This document shows positions 14,964-21,617 of a stretch of DNA of 21,617 nt, in pieces (the first letter of the stretch is position 1; each line of letters begins with the position of its first letter). This DNA is from an uncultured Bariatricus sp. Lineage in GTDB: Bacteria > Bacillota > Clostridia > Lachnospirales > Lachnospiraceae. The notes under the pieces are model-generated. The model had not been told where the DNA came from, did not search any database, and worked only from the letters and a program-made list of their open reading frames with translations. The stretch is from the NCBI GenBank assembly GCA_934307065.1, contig CAKRCD010000029.1:1-21617 (forward strand). The letters are read 5' to 3'. The translations under genes and the position numbers were made by a program.

Positions 14964-15671
14964 ATGTCCGATATTTCCGTTCTCGTCGTCGATGATGAGA
15001 CCTCTGTGCTTAAGGCTATCAGTACTGTATTAAAACATGAAGATATTACAGTAACCTGTGCACAGAGTACCAAAGATGCATTTGAATATTTAGACACACA
15101 GTCTTTTGATATTATTTTACTCGATATTATGATGCCAGAGCAAGATGGTTTTTCGTTTTTACATGAATTACGTGCACATCAAGTTCTCACTCCTGTCATT
15201 TTATTGAGTGGACGCGAAGAGGATGCAATCCAAGTCGAGGGACTTGGACTTGGCGCTGACGATTATATGACAAAGCCATTCAGTAAAACGGTTCTCGTTT
15301 CCAAAATCAAGGCTATTGTCAGACGAAGCCAGCAATACTCTGCCAATGCTCCGTCCACTGCACAATCCATGCAGACAGAAGTACAATGTGGTAATTTTAC
15401 TTTACATTTAGATACTCAGACTGTTTTCAAAAATGATAAGGAAATTTCGTTATCTTCGAAGGAATTTTCATTGCTCTGTTTCTTCGTTGAAAATAAAGAA
15501 AAGCTTTTAAGTAAGCAAGAAATTTTTTCTAAGGTATGGAAAGGTGATGAGCCGGATAACAATACGATCCTGGTGTACATCAAGCGTCTGCGTGATAAAA
15601 TTGAAGATGACCCTTCCACCCCAGAACACCTCACCACTGTCTGGGGAAAGGGCTACAAGTTTTTCCCATAA
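14964..15671 (+). CDS. OmpR-family response regulator
   Basis: This 235-residue protein has a receiver domain (1-120) with acidic residues Asp10 and Asp11, phosphoacceptor Asp54 (LLDIMMPEQDG) and a Lys in MTKPF. The C-terminal winged helix (about 140-235) has SSKEFSLLCFFVENKEK, then NTILVYIKRLRDKIE and the typical VWGKGYKF ending. The ATG at 14964 follows AGGAAGGA; a longer frame upstream lacks such a site. Its partner is probably the divergent kinase, although NtrB-like kinases more often pair with other regulator types. Its targets are unknown. Confidence 0.9.
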   Translation: MSDISVLVVDDETSVLKAISTVLKHEDITVTCAQSTKDAFEYLDTQSFDIILLDIMMPEQDGFSFLHELRAHQVLTPVILLSGREEDAIQVEGLGLGADDYMTKPFSKTVLVSKIKAIVRRSQQYSANAPSTAQSMQTEVQCGNFTLHLDTQTVFKNDKEISLSSKEFSLLCFFVENKEKLLSKQEIFSKVWKGDEPDNNTILVYIKRLRDKIEDDPSTPEHLTTVWGKGYKFFP

Positions 15672-15705
15672 AAAATGGAGATATCTTAATGTATCTCCAT
15701 TTTTT
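15670..15705. terminator. Bidirectional terminator overlapping two stop codons
   Basis: AAAAAATGGAGATA pairs with TATCTCCATTTTTT (14 bp, 8-nt loop). It overlaps the response-regulator stop (15669-15671) on the left and encodes the last residues of the convergent DnaJ-like protein (stop at 15686). Confidence 0.9.
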
Positions 15706-16681
15706 GTAATTCCTGTAATTTTTCACGTTCCAATGTGCCAACATTCTTTGGCACTGCAATCTGAATCGTCACGTAAGCATCTCCATATACATCTGGATTT
15801 TTCATGGAAACGATTCCTTTCTTCTTCAGTCGGATCTTACTTCCAGACTGTGTTCCTGCAGGAACCTTGCACTGCACATCCCCATACAACGTATGGAACA
15901 CGACATTGCCACCCAATACCGCTGTGGTGTATGGAATATTCTCAGTTGTATAAATATCCATACCTTTGCGCTCATATCCTGGTTTCTCTGCAACATGCAC
16001 TTTCAAAAGCAGATCTCCCGCCTCAGCACCACCGCTTCCCGGGTATCCTTTTCCTTTCAATCGAATACTCTGTCCATCTGCAATACCGGCAGGAATCTTT
16101 ACCTCAAGTGATGGCGACTGTCCATTTTCAAATGAAATCCGCTTACTACATCCAAATGCAGCTTCTTCAAAGGTTACCTTAATATCTGCCGTCGTGTCCT
16201 GACCTCTTCGCTTGGAAGACCTGCCATAACCACCGAAACCACCCTTAAAATCCTTGCTTGAATTTCCACGGAACATATCACCAAATATATCGCCAAACAT
16301 ATCATCTGCGCTTCCGTTTTCAAAATGATATTCTCTATATTGTCCGCCATTGCCAAAATCAAAGCCTTGTGTATTCCAACCGCTTCCATAGCGACCCTGC
16401 GTATGATTCCATCCACTGCCATAGCCACCTTGTGCATTCTGCGGACCTGCGCCTTCCTCAAAAGCCGCAAAGCCAAACTGATCATATAGTTTCTTCTTTT
16501 CAGAATCGCTTAATACATTATAAGCTTCCGTAACTTCTTTGAATCGTTGTTCCGCCTCTTTATTATCTGGGTTTGTATCTGGATGATATTTTTTCGCAAG
16601 TTTCCTGTATGCCCGTTTAATTTCCTTCGCATCCGCATTTTTTGAAACTCCAAGTACATCGTAATAATCCCGCTTAGCCAT
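15686..16681 (-). CDS. DnaJ/CbpA-like co-chaperone without zinc finger
   Basis: This 331-residue Hsp40 has a J domain at 1-70 with His33-Pro34-Asp35 (KYHPDTNP), a Gly/Phe-rich linker at about 75-155 with GSGWN repeats, and two C-terminal beta domains for client binding ([20 protein letters not shown] and [17 protein letters not shown]). There is no CxxCxGxG zinc domain, so it is of the CbpA class, not DnaJ proper. It should stimulate DnaK ATPase. A CIRCE operator overlaps its promoter, so it is likely part of the HrcA heat-shock regulon even though dnaK is not adjacent. It converges on the response regulator gene. Confidence 0.9.
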   Translation of the reverse strand: MAKRDYYDVLGVSKNADAKEIKRAYRKLAKKYHPDTNPDNKEAEQRFKEVTEAYNVLSDSEKKKLYDQFGFAAFEEGAGPQNAQGGYGSGWNHTQGRYGSGWNTQGFDFGNGGQYREYHFENGSADDMFGDIFGDMFRGNSSKDFKGGFGGYGRSSKRRGQDTTADIKVTFEEAAFGCSKRISFENGQSPSLEVKIPAGIADGQSIRLKGKGYPGSGGAEAGDLLLKVHVAEKPGYERKGMDIYTTENIPYTTAVLGGNVVFHTLYGDVQCKVPAGTQSGSKIRLKKKGIVSMKNPDVYGDAYVTIQIAVPKNVGTLEREKLQELQKMEIH

Positions 16682-16838
16682 TCTTCTCTCTCCCTTCTAT
16701 CATAATCGAAAACGGGGCAGACTCTCAAGCAGCCCATCCCCGTTTCCACCATTTAAAAATCCGGCATCTACCGTTCTTATCAATTTACAAATCCATAAGA
16801 TATTTTTGTTATATCTGTTCTATATACCTTATAACATA

Positions 16839-16880
16839 TTTATAGCACCAAAAATAGCACTCGTCAAGTACGAGTGCTAT
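16839..16880 (-). promoter_or_regulatory. CIRCE operator with overlapping promoter of the DnaJ-like gene
   Basis: ATAGCACTC-N9-GAGTGCTAT (16854-16880) matches the CIRCE consensus TTAGCACTC-N9-GAGTGCTAA except for the outermost base of each arm. A leftward promoter has -35 TTGACG (16867-16862), which starts within the 9-nt spacer, then 17 nt and -10 TATAAA (16844-16839). HrcA bound here would block polymerase. The same hairpin followed by TTTTTGG might also end the leftward saoC transcript. Confidence 0.85.
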
Positions 16881-16916
16881 TGAAATTATAAAATATTTAT
16901 AAATATTTTTTCTTTT

Positions 16917-16933
16917 GACCAGAACCTCTGGTC
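16917..16933 (-). promoter_or_regulatory. SECIS-like hairpin of saoC
   Basis: GACCAG-AGGUU-CUGGUC: 6 bp. The GG-containing loop starts 19 nt after the UGA at 16948-16946. It lies wholly downstream of the TAG stop, so no amino-acid coding constrains it. Confidence 0.85.
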
Positions 16934-16942
16934 TACCAAGTA

Positions 16943-17554
16943 CTATCAGCACTCTTCCAGACCTTCTGCAAATAAATTGACCAGACTGCCATCGATTACC
17001 CTATAGATACCATATCCGACCTTGCTGCCCTTTTGCCCTTGCAGAACAAATTCCATCTCTGCTTCTTTATCGATATTCTGAAATTTGACCTTCTGGTTTT
17101 CAATCGGTGCCGGAACAGGGTCTGAGAAGCTATAATTCTCTCCATCTCCCGAGTCGATTGCCACTCTTAATCGTATGTGACCTCCATTAACAGTAGAGGT
17201 CGAACCGCTATATGTATCGGATTCGGTTGTAAAGTAAATTACAAGCAGATCGTTCTTTCCGTCATCGGTCAGATCTTCCTCGCAAGCCAGTATGACTTCA
17301 TACTCTGGAAATGCAGTCTTAAACTTCTGTAAAATCTTATTATCCTCCGGTACAGACTCTGCGTAATCCAGTTCTCTGCCGACTCGGCTTCCGTCTTCAT
17401 ATAACTTTACTTCGCCCTTTTGTGTTCCGTTCTTCTGTCCATCCTCATACACTTTTTCCAAATATGTTCTGACCGAAAAACCAAGTAATACAATTGTAAT
17501 TACCAGAACCACCTTAAACCAAAGCCGGTGATAAAATTTTTCTTTTTGTTCCAT
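16943..17554 (-). CDS. saoC: Membrane-anchored selenoprotein ending in Cys-Sec, SaoC (UGA then TAG)
   Basis: This protein is 203 residues if the final UGA is read as Sec. A short basic N-terminus leads to one membrane helix (about 12-28), placing the rest outside the cell. The outer domain includes DLTDDGKNDLLVIYF, a calcium-loop-like motif, and ends LFAEGLEEC-U. UGA (16948-16946) is followed at once by TAG (16945-16943), so ordinary gene calling would stop one residue early. A SECIS-like hairpin lies just beyond. I recall a family called Cys-Cys-COOH (seleno)protein SaoC, and this C-terminus fits it exactly. The terminal Cys-Sec pair could bind a soft metal at the outer face. GAAGGGA precedes the ATG. 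It has its own promoter. Confidence 0.88.
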
Positions 17555-17616
17555 ATATGTCCCTTCAGTATTGTTAATCTTATGTTTTCTTACAGTTCAT
17601 TAATATTTGCTCACAT

Positions 17617-17645
17617 ATTATACCATGAACATTTCAGCAAAACAA
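17617..17645 (-). promoter_or_regulatory. Promoter of saoC
   Basis: Leftward TTGTTT (17645-17640), 17 nt, TATAAT (17622-17617), about 63 nt before the ATG. saoC is thus transcribed separately from the main sao operon. I see no clear terminator after metY in the 124-nt gap, so some read-through is possible. Confidence 0.65.
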
Positions 17646-17678
17646 CCCTTATAGGACATCATAAATTTGTTTTTGTTT

Positions 17679-18983
17679 TTATTTTACAGCTTCAAATGCT
17701 GCATCCAGTGCTGCAATCAAATCCTCTGCTTTTTCAATTCCGATAGAAAGACGGATTGTATTCGGCTTAATGCCCTGTTCCAAAAGCTCTGCCTCTGTAC
17801 ACTGGCTGTGTGTTGTTGTTGCCGGATGAATTACCAGTGATTTTACATCGGCTACATTTGCGAGAAGCGAGAAGATTGCAAGATTATCGATAAATTTCTG
17901 TGCTGTCTTAGCATCTCCCTTAATTTCAAATGTAAAAATAGAGCCACCACCGTTCGGCAGATATTTCTTGTACAATTCATGACTTGGTTCACTTGGAAGT
18001 GAAGGATGATGAACTGCTTCTACTTGTGGATGATTTGCCAGATAATCTACAATTTTCAGTGCATTACTTACATGTCTTTCTACACGAAGGGAAAGTGTTT
18101 CTAATCCCTGAAGGAAGAGAAATGCATGGAATGGAGAAAGTGTTGCTCCGGTGTCACGCAGAAGTACGGCACGAATGTAAGTGACAAATGCTGCAGGTCC
18201 GGCTGCTTCTGCAAAGGATACTCCATGATAGCTTGGATTTGGTTCAGAAATCCAAGGATATCTTCCTGATGCTTTCCAGTCAAATGTTCCTCCATCAACA
18301 ATGACTCCACCGATTGCTGTACCATGTCCACCGATAAATTTTGTTGCGGAATGAACAACAATGTCTGCTCCATATTCAATCGGACGAACCAGGAATGGTG
18401 TTGCAAAAGTAGAATCAACTACCAATGGGATATTATGTTTATGAGCCAATTTTGCAATTTCTTCCAAATCAACCAGATTAGAATTTGGATTTCCAAGTGT
18501 CTCTACAAAAATTGCTTTCGTATTTTCCTGAATTGCTGCCTCAAATGCGCCGTCCACTTCAGGGTCAACAAATGTTGTTGTTACACCGCTTGTCTGTGGT
18601 AATGTATGGGCCAACAGGTTGTAAGTTCCACCGTAAATTGTTTTTGATGCTACAATGTGTTCTCCTGCTTTTGCAAGTGCCTGGAATGTATAACTGATTG
18701 CCGCTGCACCCGATGCAGTTGCAAGTGCGGCCGCGCCCCCTTCCAGGGATGCAATCCTCTGTTCAAATACATCCTGTGTCGGATTGGTAAGTCTTCCGTA
18801 AATATTTCCCGCATCACGCAGACCAAATCTGTCTGCCGCATGCTGTGAATCGTGGAATACGTAAGATGTTGTTGCGTAAATCGGAACTGCTCTTGCGTCT
18901 GTTACAGGATCTGCCTGTTCCTGTCCAATATGTAACTGTCTTGTTTCAAATGCCCAATTTTTAGAATTTTTGATATCTGCCAT
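17679..18983 (-). CDS. metY: O-acetylhomoserine sulfhydrylase (PLP enzyme)
   Basis: This 434-residue member of the Cys/Met-metabolism PLP family converts O-acetylhomoserine and sulfide (or another thiol) to homocysteine. Landmarks are the start TRQLHIGQEQ, YATTSYVF, SGAAAISYTFQAL with YGGTYNLL, VVDSTFATPF, and the PLP lysine Lys215 in HSATKFIGGHG. The C-terminal SIGIEKAEDLIAAL is typical. The length of about 430 favours the sulfhydrylase over cystathionine synthases of about 380-400. The ATG at 18983 has GGAGG 8 nt upstream; the ATG at 18998 overlaps that site. It could also take selenide, which is of interest beside selenoprotein genes, but that is inference. Confidence 0.9.
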   Translation of the reverse strand: MADIKNSKNWAFETRQLHIGQEQADPVTDARAVPIYATTSYVFHDSQHAADRFGLRDAGNIYGRLTNPTQDVFEQRIASLEGGAAALATASGAAAISYTFQALAKAGEHIVASKTIYGGTYNLLAHTLPQTSGVTTTFVDPEVDGAFEAAIQENTKAIFVETLGNPNSNLVDLEEIAKLAHKHNIPLVVDSTFATPFLVRPIEYGADIVVHSATKFIGGHGTAIGGVIVDGGTFDWKASGRYPWISEPNPSYHGVSFAEAAGPAAFVTYIRAVLLRDTGATLSPFHAFLFLQGLETLSLRVERHVSNALKIVDYLANHPQVEAVHHPSLPSEPSHELYKKYLPNGGGSIFTFEIKGDAKTAQKFIDNLAIFSLLANVADVKSLVIHPATTTHSQCTEAELLEQGIKPNTIRLSIGIEKAEDLIAALDAAFEAVK

Positions 18984-19043
18984 TTTCATTTCCTCCATGT
19001 TCTTTTTTATAAAAAATTTCTTTGTTTTTTTTGTGATGAACTC

Positions 19044-19072
19044 ATAGTAACATGCTAGGAATTAAATGTCTA
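19044..19072 (-). promoter_or_regulatory. Promoter of metY with ATTCCTA motif
   Basis: Leftward TAGACA (19072-19067), 17 nt, TACTAT (19049-19044). ATTCCTA (19062-19056) lies in the spacer and also occurs, as a full dyad, in the cysK promoter. Confidence 0.6.
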
Positions 19073-19087
19073 ATACATAGAAAAAAT

Positions 19088-19118
19088 ACCCAGTTATAAA
19101 TTGAATTTATAACTGGGT
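19088..19118 (-). terminator. Terminator of the cysK-LysR transcript
   Basis: ACCCAGTTATAAA pairs with TTTATAACTGGGT (13 bp, 5-nt loop), followed leftward by ATTTTTT. It overlaps the LysR stop codon (19109-19107). Confidence 0.9.
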
Positions 19119-20048
19119 TTCATTTTCATCATTTCCATACAAGTATTCTTTTAATTTATCCACATAAAGTGCTCCCATAGAACTGAGAATGGCATTCTCT
19201 TTGGTAATATATCCTATTTCCATCACGCTGTTTGGATTCTGCTTATCATCCCGGAATGGGACCGCAATATACTCACTTCCATTGATTTCTTCGCAAATAA
19301 TCCCTGAGCAGAGGGTATAACCATTCAATCCCAGCATAAGGTTAAGCATGGTAGCTCTGTCATTTGCCTTAATTACCTGCGGGTATTCATTCGTTGAAAG
19401 AATCTCTTCCGCAAAATAGAACGAGCTGTTGTCTCCCTGTTCAAAAGAAAGACAAGGGTAATCCTGGAGCTGTTCAAAACAGATCGATTCTTCTTTCGCC
19501 AGTGGATGATTCTTCCAGATGTAAACATAAGCCTGACATTCAATCAGCGAATGAAAACGTAGATTCAATGACCGTAACAGTCTGTTAATAAATTTCCTGT
19601 TGAAATCACTTCGGTAAAGCACCCCGATTTCACTTTTCATGGTACTGACATCCTGAATCACTTCCACCGTTTTTGTCTCACGGATAGCAAATTCATATTT
19701 TGACATATCAAATGCTTTTGCCATATCTACAAATGCTTTTACCGCAAAGGAATAATGCTGCGTGGACACTCCGAATTTTCTCTTATACGTTCCACCTTTG
19801 CCGTAACGCTCCAGTACATTCTCGTACTGTCCGTAGATTTGCTTGGCATAAAGCAGAAATTCAATTCCGTCATTGGTAAGTGCCACCCCTCTTCCGCCTC
19901 TGTGCAAAAGTGTAACACCAAGTTCTTTCTCCAGTTCTTTAATCGCAGTGGTTAATGAGGGCTGCGAAACATATAATTGTTCCGCAGCCTTATTTAAGGA
20001 TTTCATTTCTGCAATAGTTATAAAATAATTTATCTGTGTTAATGTCAT
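19107..20048 (-). CDS. LysR-family regulator, probably of sulfur amino-acid genes
   Basis: This 313-residue regulator has an N-terminal helix-turn-helix (LNKAAEQLYVSQPSLTTAIKELEKELG) and a C-terminal effector-binding region (about 90-300). It starts 12 nt after the cysK stop, with AAGGA 7 nt before the ATG, so it is co-transcribed and coupled with cysK. metY follows after a terminator. The context suggests control of cysteine/methionine synthesis, possibly through the ATTCCTA motifs in both promoters, although such motifs also resemble Rrf2-type (CymR) sites. Confidence 0.88.
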   Translation of the reverse strand: MTLTQINYFITIAEMKSLNKAAEQLYVSQPSLTTAIKELEKELGVTLLHRGGRGVALTNDGIEFLLYAKQIYGQYENVLERYGKGGTYKRKFGVSTQHYSFAVKAFVDMAKAFDMSKYEFAIRETKTVEVIQDVSTMKSEIGVLYRSDFNRKFINRLLRSLNLRFHSLIECQAYVYIWKNHPLAKEESICFEQLQDYPCLSFEQGDNSSFYFAEEILSTNEYPQVIKANDRATMLNLMLGLNGYTLCSGIICEEINGSEYIAVPFRDDKQNPNSVMEIGYITKENAILSSMGALYVDKLKEYLYGNDENETQL

Positions 20049-20060
20049 TGTCTGATCCTT

Positions 20061-20993
20061 CTACTCTGTAAATAATGGTGTAGAATAATATCTGTCTCCA
20101 GTATCCGGCAATAAAGCAACAATCATTTTTCCTTTATTCTCAGGTCTCTTGGCAAGTTCAATTGCGCCATGTAATGCTGCACCTGCAGAAATACCTACCA
20201 GAATTCCTTCCTTCTTAGCAAGGAGTTTCGCGGCAGCAAATGCATCCTCGGCTTCTGCCTGAAATACTTCATCATAGATTTCGGTATTTAACACTTCCGG
20301 AACAAATCCGGCACCAATGCCCTGAATCTTATGAGAACCGGCTTTTCCTTCTGACAAAACCGGTGAACCGGCCGGCTCTAAAGCAACTACTTTCACATCT
20401 GGATTCTGTTCTTTTAAGTATTCTCCAACTCCGGTAACTGTTCCACCGGTTCCTACACCTGCAATAAAAATGTCTACCTTTCCATCTGTATCTTTCCAAA
20501 TCTCAGGACCAGTTGTTTTCTTGTGAATAGCCGGATTTGCCGGATTTACAAACTGTCCCGCCAGAAAGCTTCCCGGAATTTCTTTTGCAAGTTCTTCTGC
20601 TTTTGCAATCGCACCTTTCATTCCTTTTGCACCTTCTGTCAAAATCAATTCTGCTCCATAAGCTTTCAAAATATTTCTACGTTCTACGCTCATAGTTTCC
20701 GGCATTGTCAGGATAATCCGATATCCTTTTACTGCAGCAATGGCAGCCAGACCGATTCCGGTATTTCCTGATGTCGGTTCAATAATTGTTGCGCCCTCTT
20801 TCAATATTCCCTTTTCTTCCGCATCCTCAATCATTGCCTTTGCCACACGGTCTTTCACGCTTCCAGCCGGATTAAAATACTCAAGTTTTACCAGAACCTT
20901 CGCTTCCAGTCCTAATTCTTTCTCGATATTTGTCACTTCCATAAGAGGGGTATTCCCAATCAAATCCAAAGTACTTTTTACATATCCCGCCAT
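20061..20993 (-). CDS. cysK: Cysteine synthase (O-acetylserine sulfhydrylase)
   Basis: This 310-residue PLP enzyme makes cysteine from O-acetylserine and sulfide. The PLP lysine is Lys47 in [10 protein letters not shown]. The Asn loop is SGNTG at 75-79, the substrate loop is TMPETMS, the glycine-rich phosphate loop is [10 protein letters not shown], and [10 protein letters not shown] lies near the end. The length is typical of CysK. The ATG at 20993 has AAGAAGG 9 nt upstream. A longer frame starting at 21080 is excluded because it would begin inside the promoter -10. It is first in a two-gene operon with the LysR gene. Confidence 0.93.
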   Translation of the reverse strand: MAGYVKSTLDLIGNTPLMEVTNIEKELGLEAKVLVKLEYFNPAGSVKDRVAKAMIEDAEEKGILKEGATIIEPTSGNTGIGLAAIAAVKGYRIILTMPETMSVERRNILKAYGAELILTEGAKGMKGAIAKAEELAKEIPGSFLAGQFVNPANPAIHKKTTGPEIWKDTDGKVDIFIAGVGTGGTVTGVGEYLKEQNPDVKVVALEPAGSPVLSEGKAGSHKIQGIGAGFVPEVLNTEIYDEVFQAEAEDAFAAAKLLAKKEGILVGISAGAALHGAIELAKRPENKGKMIVALLPDTGDRYYSTPLFTE

Positions 20994-21078
20994 AATTGTA
21001 AACCTTCTTTCCTTATATCTTGTTCTCAGTTTCCACTTTTTAGTCTGTTCCTGGGCAAATAAATTTAATTTAGTATGC

Positions 21079-21114
21079 ATATTAGCACTTTATTCCTAGT
21101 AAGTCAATAGGAAT
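21079..21114 (-). promoter_or_regulatory. cysK promoter with overlapping dyad operator
   Basis: Leftward TTGACT (21107-21102), 17 nt, TAATAT (21084-21079). The perfect dyad ATTCCTA-N9-TAGGAAT (21092-21114) covers the -35. The form resembles Rrf2/CymR-type operators and should mediate repression. Confidence 0.75.
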
Positions 21115-21167
21115 TATTTTTTATTTAAAAATTAAACCTAGAATTCCCTTTATCAAAGGTGTACAAA

Positions 21168-21199
21168 AAACCCCTTAGAAGATTATTTCTAAGGGGTTT
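21168..21199 (-). terminator. Terminator of the tRNA cluster
   Basis: AAACCCCTTAGAA pairs with TTCTAAGGGGTTT (13 bp, 6-nt loop). The A-run on the left gives a U-run in the leftward transcript, just after tRNA-Cys. Confidence 0.9.
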
Positions 21200-21204
21200 A
21201 AGTA

Positions 21205-21275
21205 AGGCGCCAACCAGATTTGAACTGGTGATAGAGGTGTTGCAGACCTTTGCCTTACCACTTGGCTATGGCGCC
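21205..21275 (-). tRNA. tRNA-Cys (GCA)
   Basis: This is a 71-nt cloverleaf. Acceptor GGCGCC pairs with GGCGCC, the anticodon loop is CTGCAAC, the T arm is CCAGTTCAAATCTGG, and the discriminator is U as expected for tRNA-Cys. CCA is not encoded. Confidence 0.95.
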
Positions 21276-21281
21276 ATATAG

Positions 21282-21353
21282 TGACTCCGACGGGAATCGA
21301 ACCCGTGTTACCGCCGTGAAAGGGCGATGTCTTAACCGCTTGACCACGGAGCC
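21282..21353 (-). tRNA. tRNA-Glu (TTC)
   Basis: This is a 72-nt cloverleaf. Acceptor GGCTCCG pairs with CGGAGTC, the anticodon loop is CTTTCAC with TTC, and the T loop is GTTCGATTC. It lies 6 nt upstream of tRNA-Cys in one transcript. Confidence 0.95.
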
Positions 21354-21454
21354 TTAATTAATTTCAGTTACTAATACAATATAACACAAATCTCTTTTTT
21401 TTGCAAGTATTTTTAATCACTTGCCCTCGAAACCAACAACTTTTATTGGTCAAA

Positions 21455-21526
21455 CTCCCCGAGTTGGGTTCGAACCAACGACCCTTCGGTTAACAGCCGA
21501 ATGCTCTGCCGCTGAGCTATCGAGGA
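21455..21526 (-). tRNA. tRNA-Asn (GTT)
   Basis: This is a 72-nt cloverleaf. Acceptor TCCTCGA pairs with TCGGGGA, the anticodon loop is CTGTTAA, and the T loop is GTTCGAA. The discriminator is G. It is first in the leftward tRNA cluster. The 101-nt gap to tRNA-Glu and the 91 nt to the window end show no further gene. Confidence 0.95.
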
Positions 21527-21617
21527 TTATCCTGAAGATACATATATACCTTCAAAATCACATACAGCTAAATCTCTTCCATCCTGTTCTTCCTTCTCCT
21601 ACCTTCTTGGTTATGCC

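Noticed and set aside
16854..16880. The TAGCACTC/GAGTGCTA hairpin as only a terminator for saoC
   Set aside because: Its sequence and 9-nt spacer match CIRCE, and a promoter overlaps it. Termination of saoC there is at most a second role.
18984..18998. ATG at 18998 as the metY start
   Set aside because: It overlaps the GGAGG that serves the ATG at 18983; family homology begins after the latter.
20994..21080. 29-residue N-terminal extension of cysK
   Set aside because: The upstream ATG lies in the -10 region of the cysK promoter, so it would not be in the mRNA, and it has no family homology.
1..21617. CRISPR arrays, insertion sequences, phage genes, attachment sites
   Set aside because: I saw no regularly spaced repeats, transposase or integrase motifs, and no direct repeats flanking the tRNA genes.

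Overview
This looks like a chromosomal segment of a low-GC anaerobic Firmicute, most likely Lachnospiraceae/Clostridia. The signs are clean sigma-A promoters, strong AGGAGG ribosome sites, a DUF951-rpsF junction, a class B sortase, a CIRCE element and tRNAs of Firmicute type. I see no insertion sequence, phage, integrase or CRISPR array.

The centre of interest is a selenoprotein-dense system from about 5.2 to 17.6 kb. Seven genes carry an in-frame UGA that I read as selenocysteine (Sec). Each UGA is followed at a suitable distance by a SECIS-like hairpin, and each reading frame continues with family-conserved sequence. The seven are a MerB-like lyase (saoL), a membrane-anchored substrate-binding protein, a YraQ/DUF318-type permease (saoE), a thioredoxin-fold protein (saoT), an ABC permease (saoP), a lipoprotein substrate-binding protein, and a membrane-anchored protein ending in Cys-Sec (saoC). 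The non-Sec partners are an ABC ATPase (saoA), a DsrE-like protein (saoD) and a small heavy-metal-associated-domain protein. From memory, unchecked here, RefSeq-style families named SaoA, C, D, E, L, P and T exist for such an organometal-handling system ('SAO'). So the core families are probably already named, but the layout, regulation and several residue-level details may not be described.

Layout. 1-1.2 kb (-): rpsF start, DUF951 gene and sortase B. 1.3-1.7 kb (+): small zinc-ribbon membrane protein. 1.9-4.0 kb (+): cytoplasmic molybdopterin oxidoreductase. 4.2-5.1 kb: HAD phosphatase (-) and DUF3343 putative Se/S carrier (+), divergent from overlapping -35 boxes. 5.2-9.5 kb (-): operon saoT-saoE-SBP-saoA-saoL-saoD-HMA. 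9.7-10.6 kb (+): saoP. 10.7-11.6 kb (-): LysR regulator. 11.9-13.2 kb (+): second Sec-containing SBP. 13.3-15.7 kb: divergent histidine kinase and response regulator. 15.7-16.7 kb (-): DnaJ/CbpA-like chaperone under CIRCE control. 16.9-17.6 kb (-): saoC. 17.7-21.0 kb (-): metY, a LysR regulator and cysK. 21.2-21.5 kb (-): tRNA-Cys, tRNA-Glu and tRNA-Asn.

Working model (inference). The lipoprotein SBP and SaoP/SaoA import an organometal or soft-metal compound. Sec and Cys residues in the SBPs, the permease channel, SaoT and SaoC bind or relay the metal. SaoL cleaves the carbon-metal bond, with Sec in the place of MerB Cys159. SaoD and the HMA protein handle the thiophilic product, and SaoE exports metal. 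The true substrate is unknown. The genome must also encode selA, selB, selC and selD, none of which is in this window.
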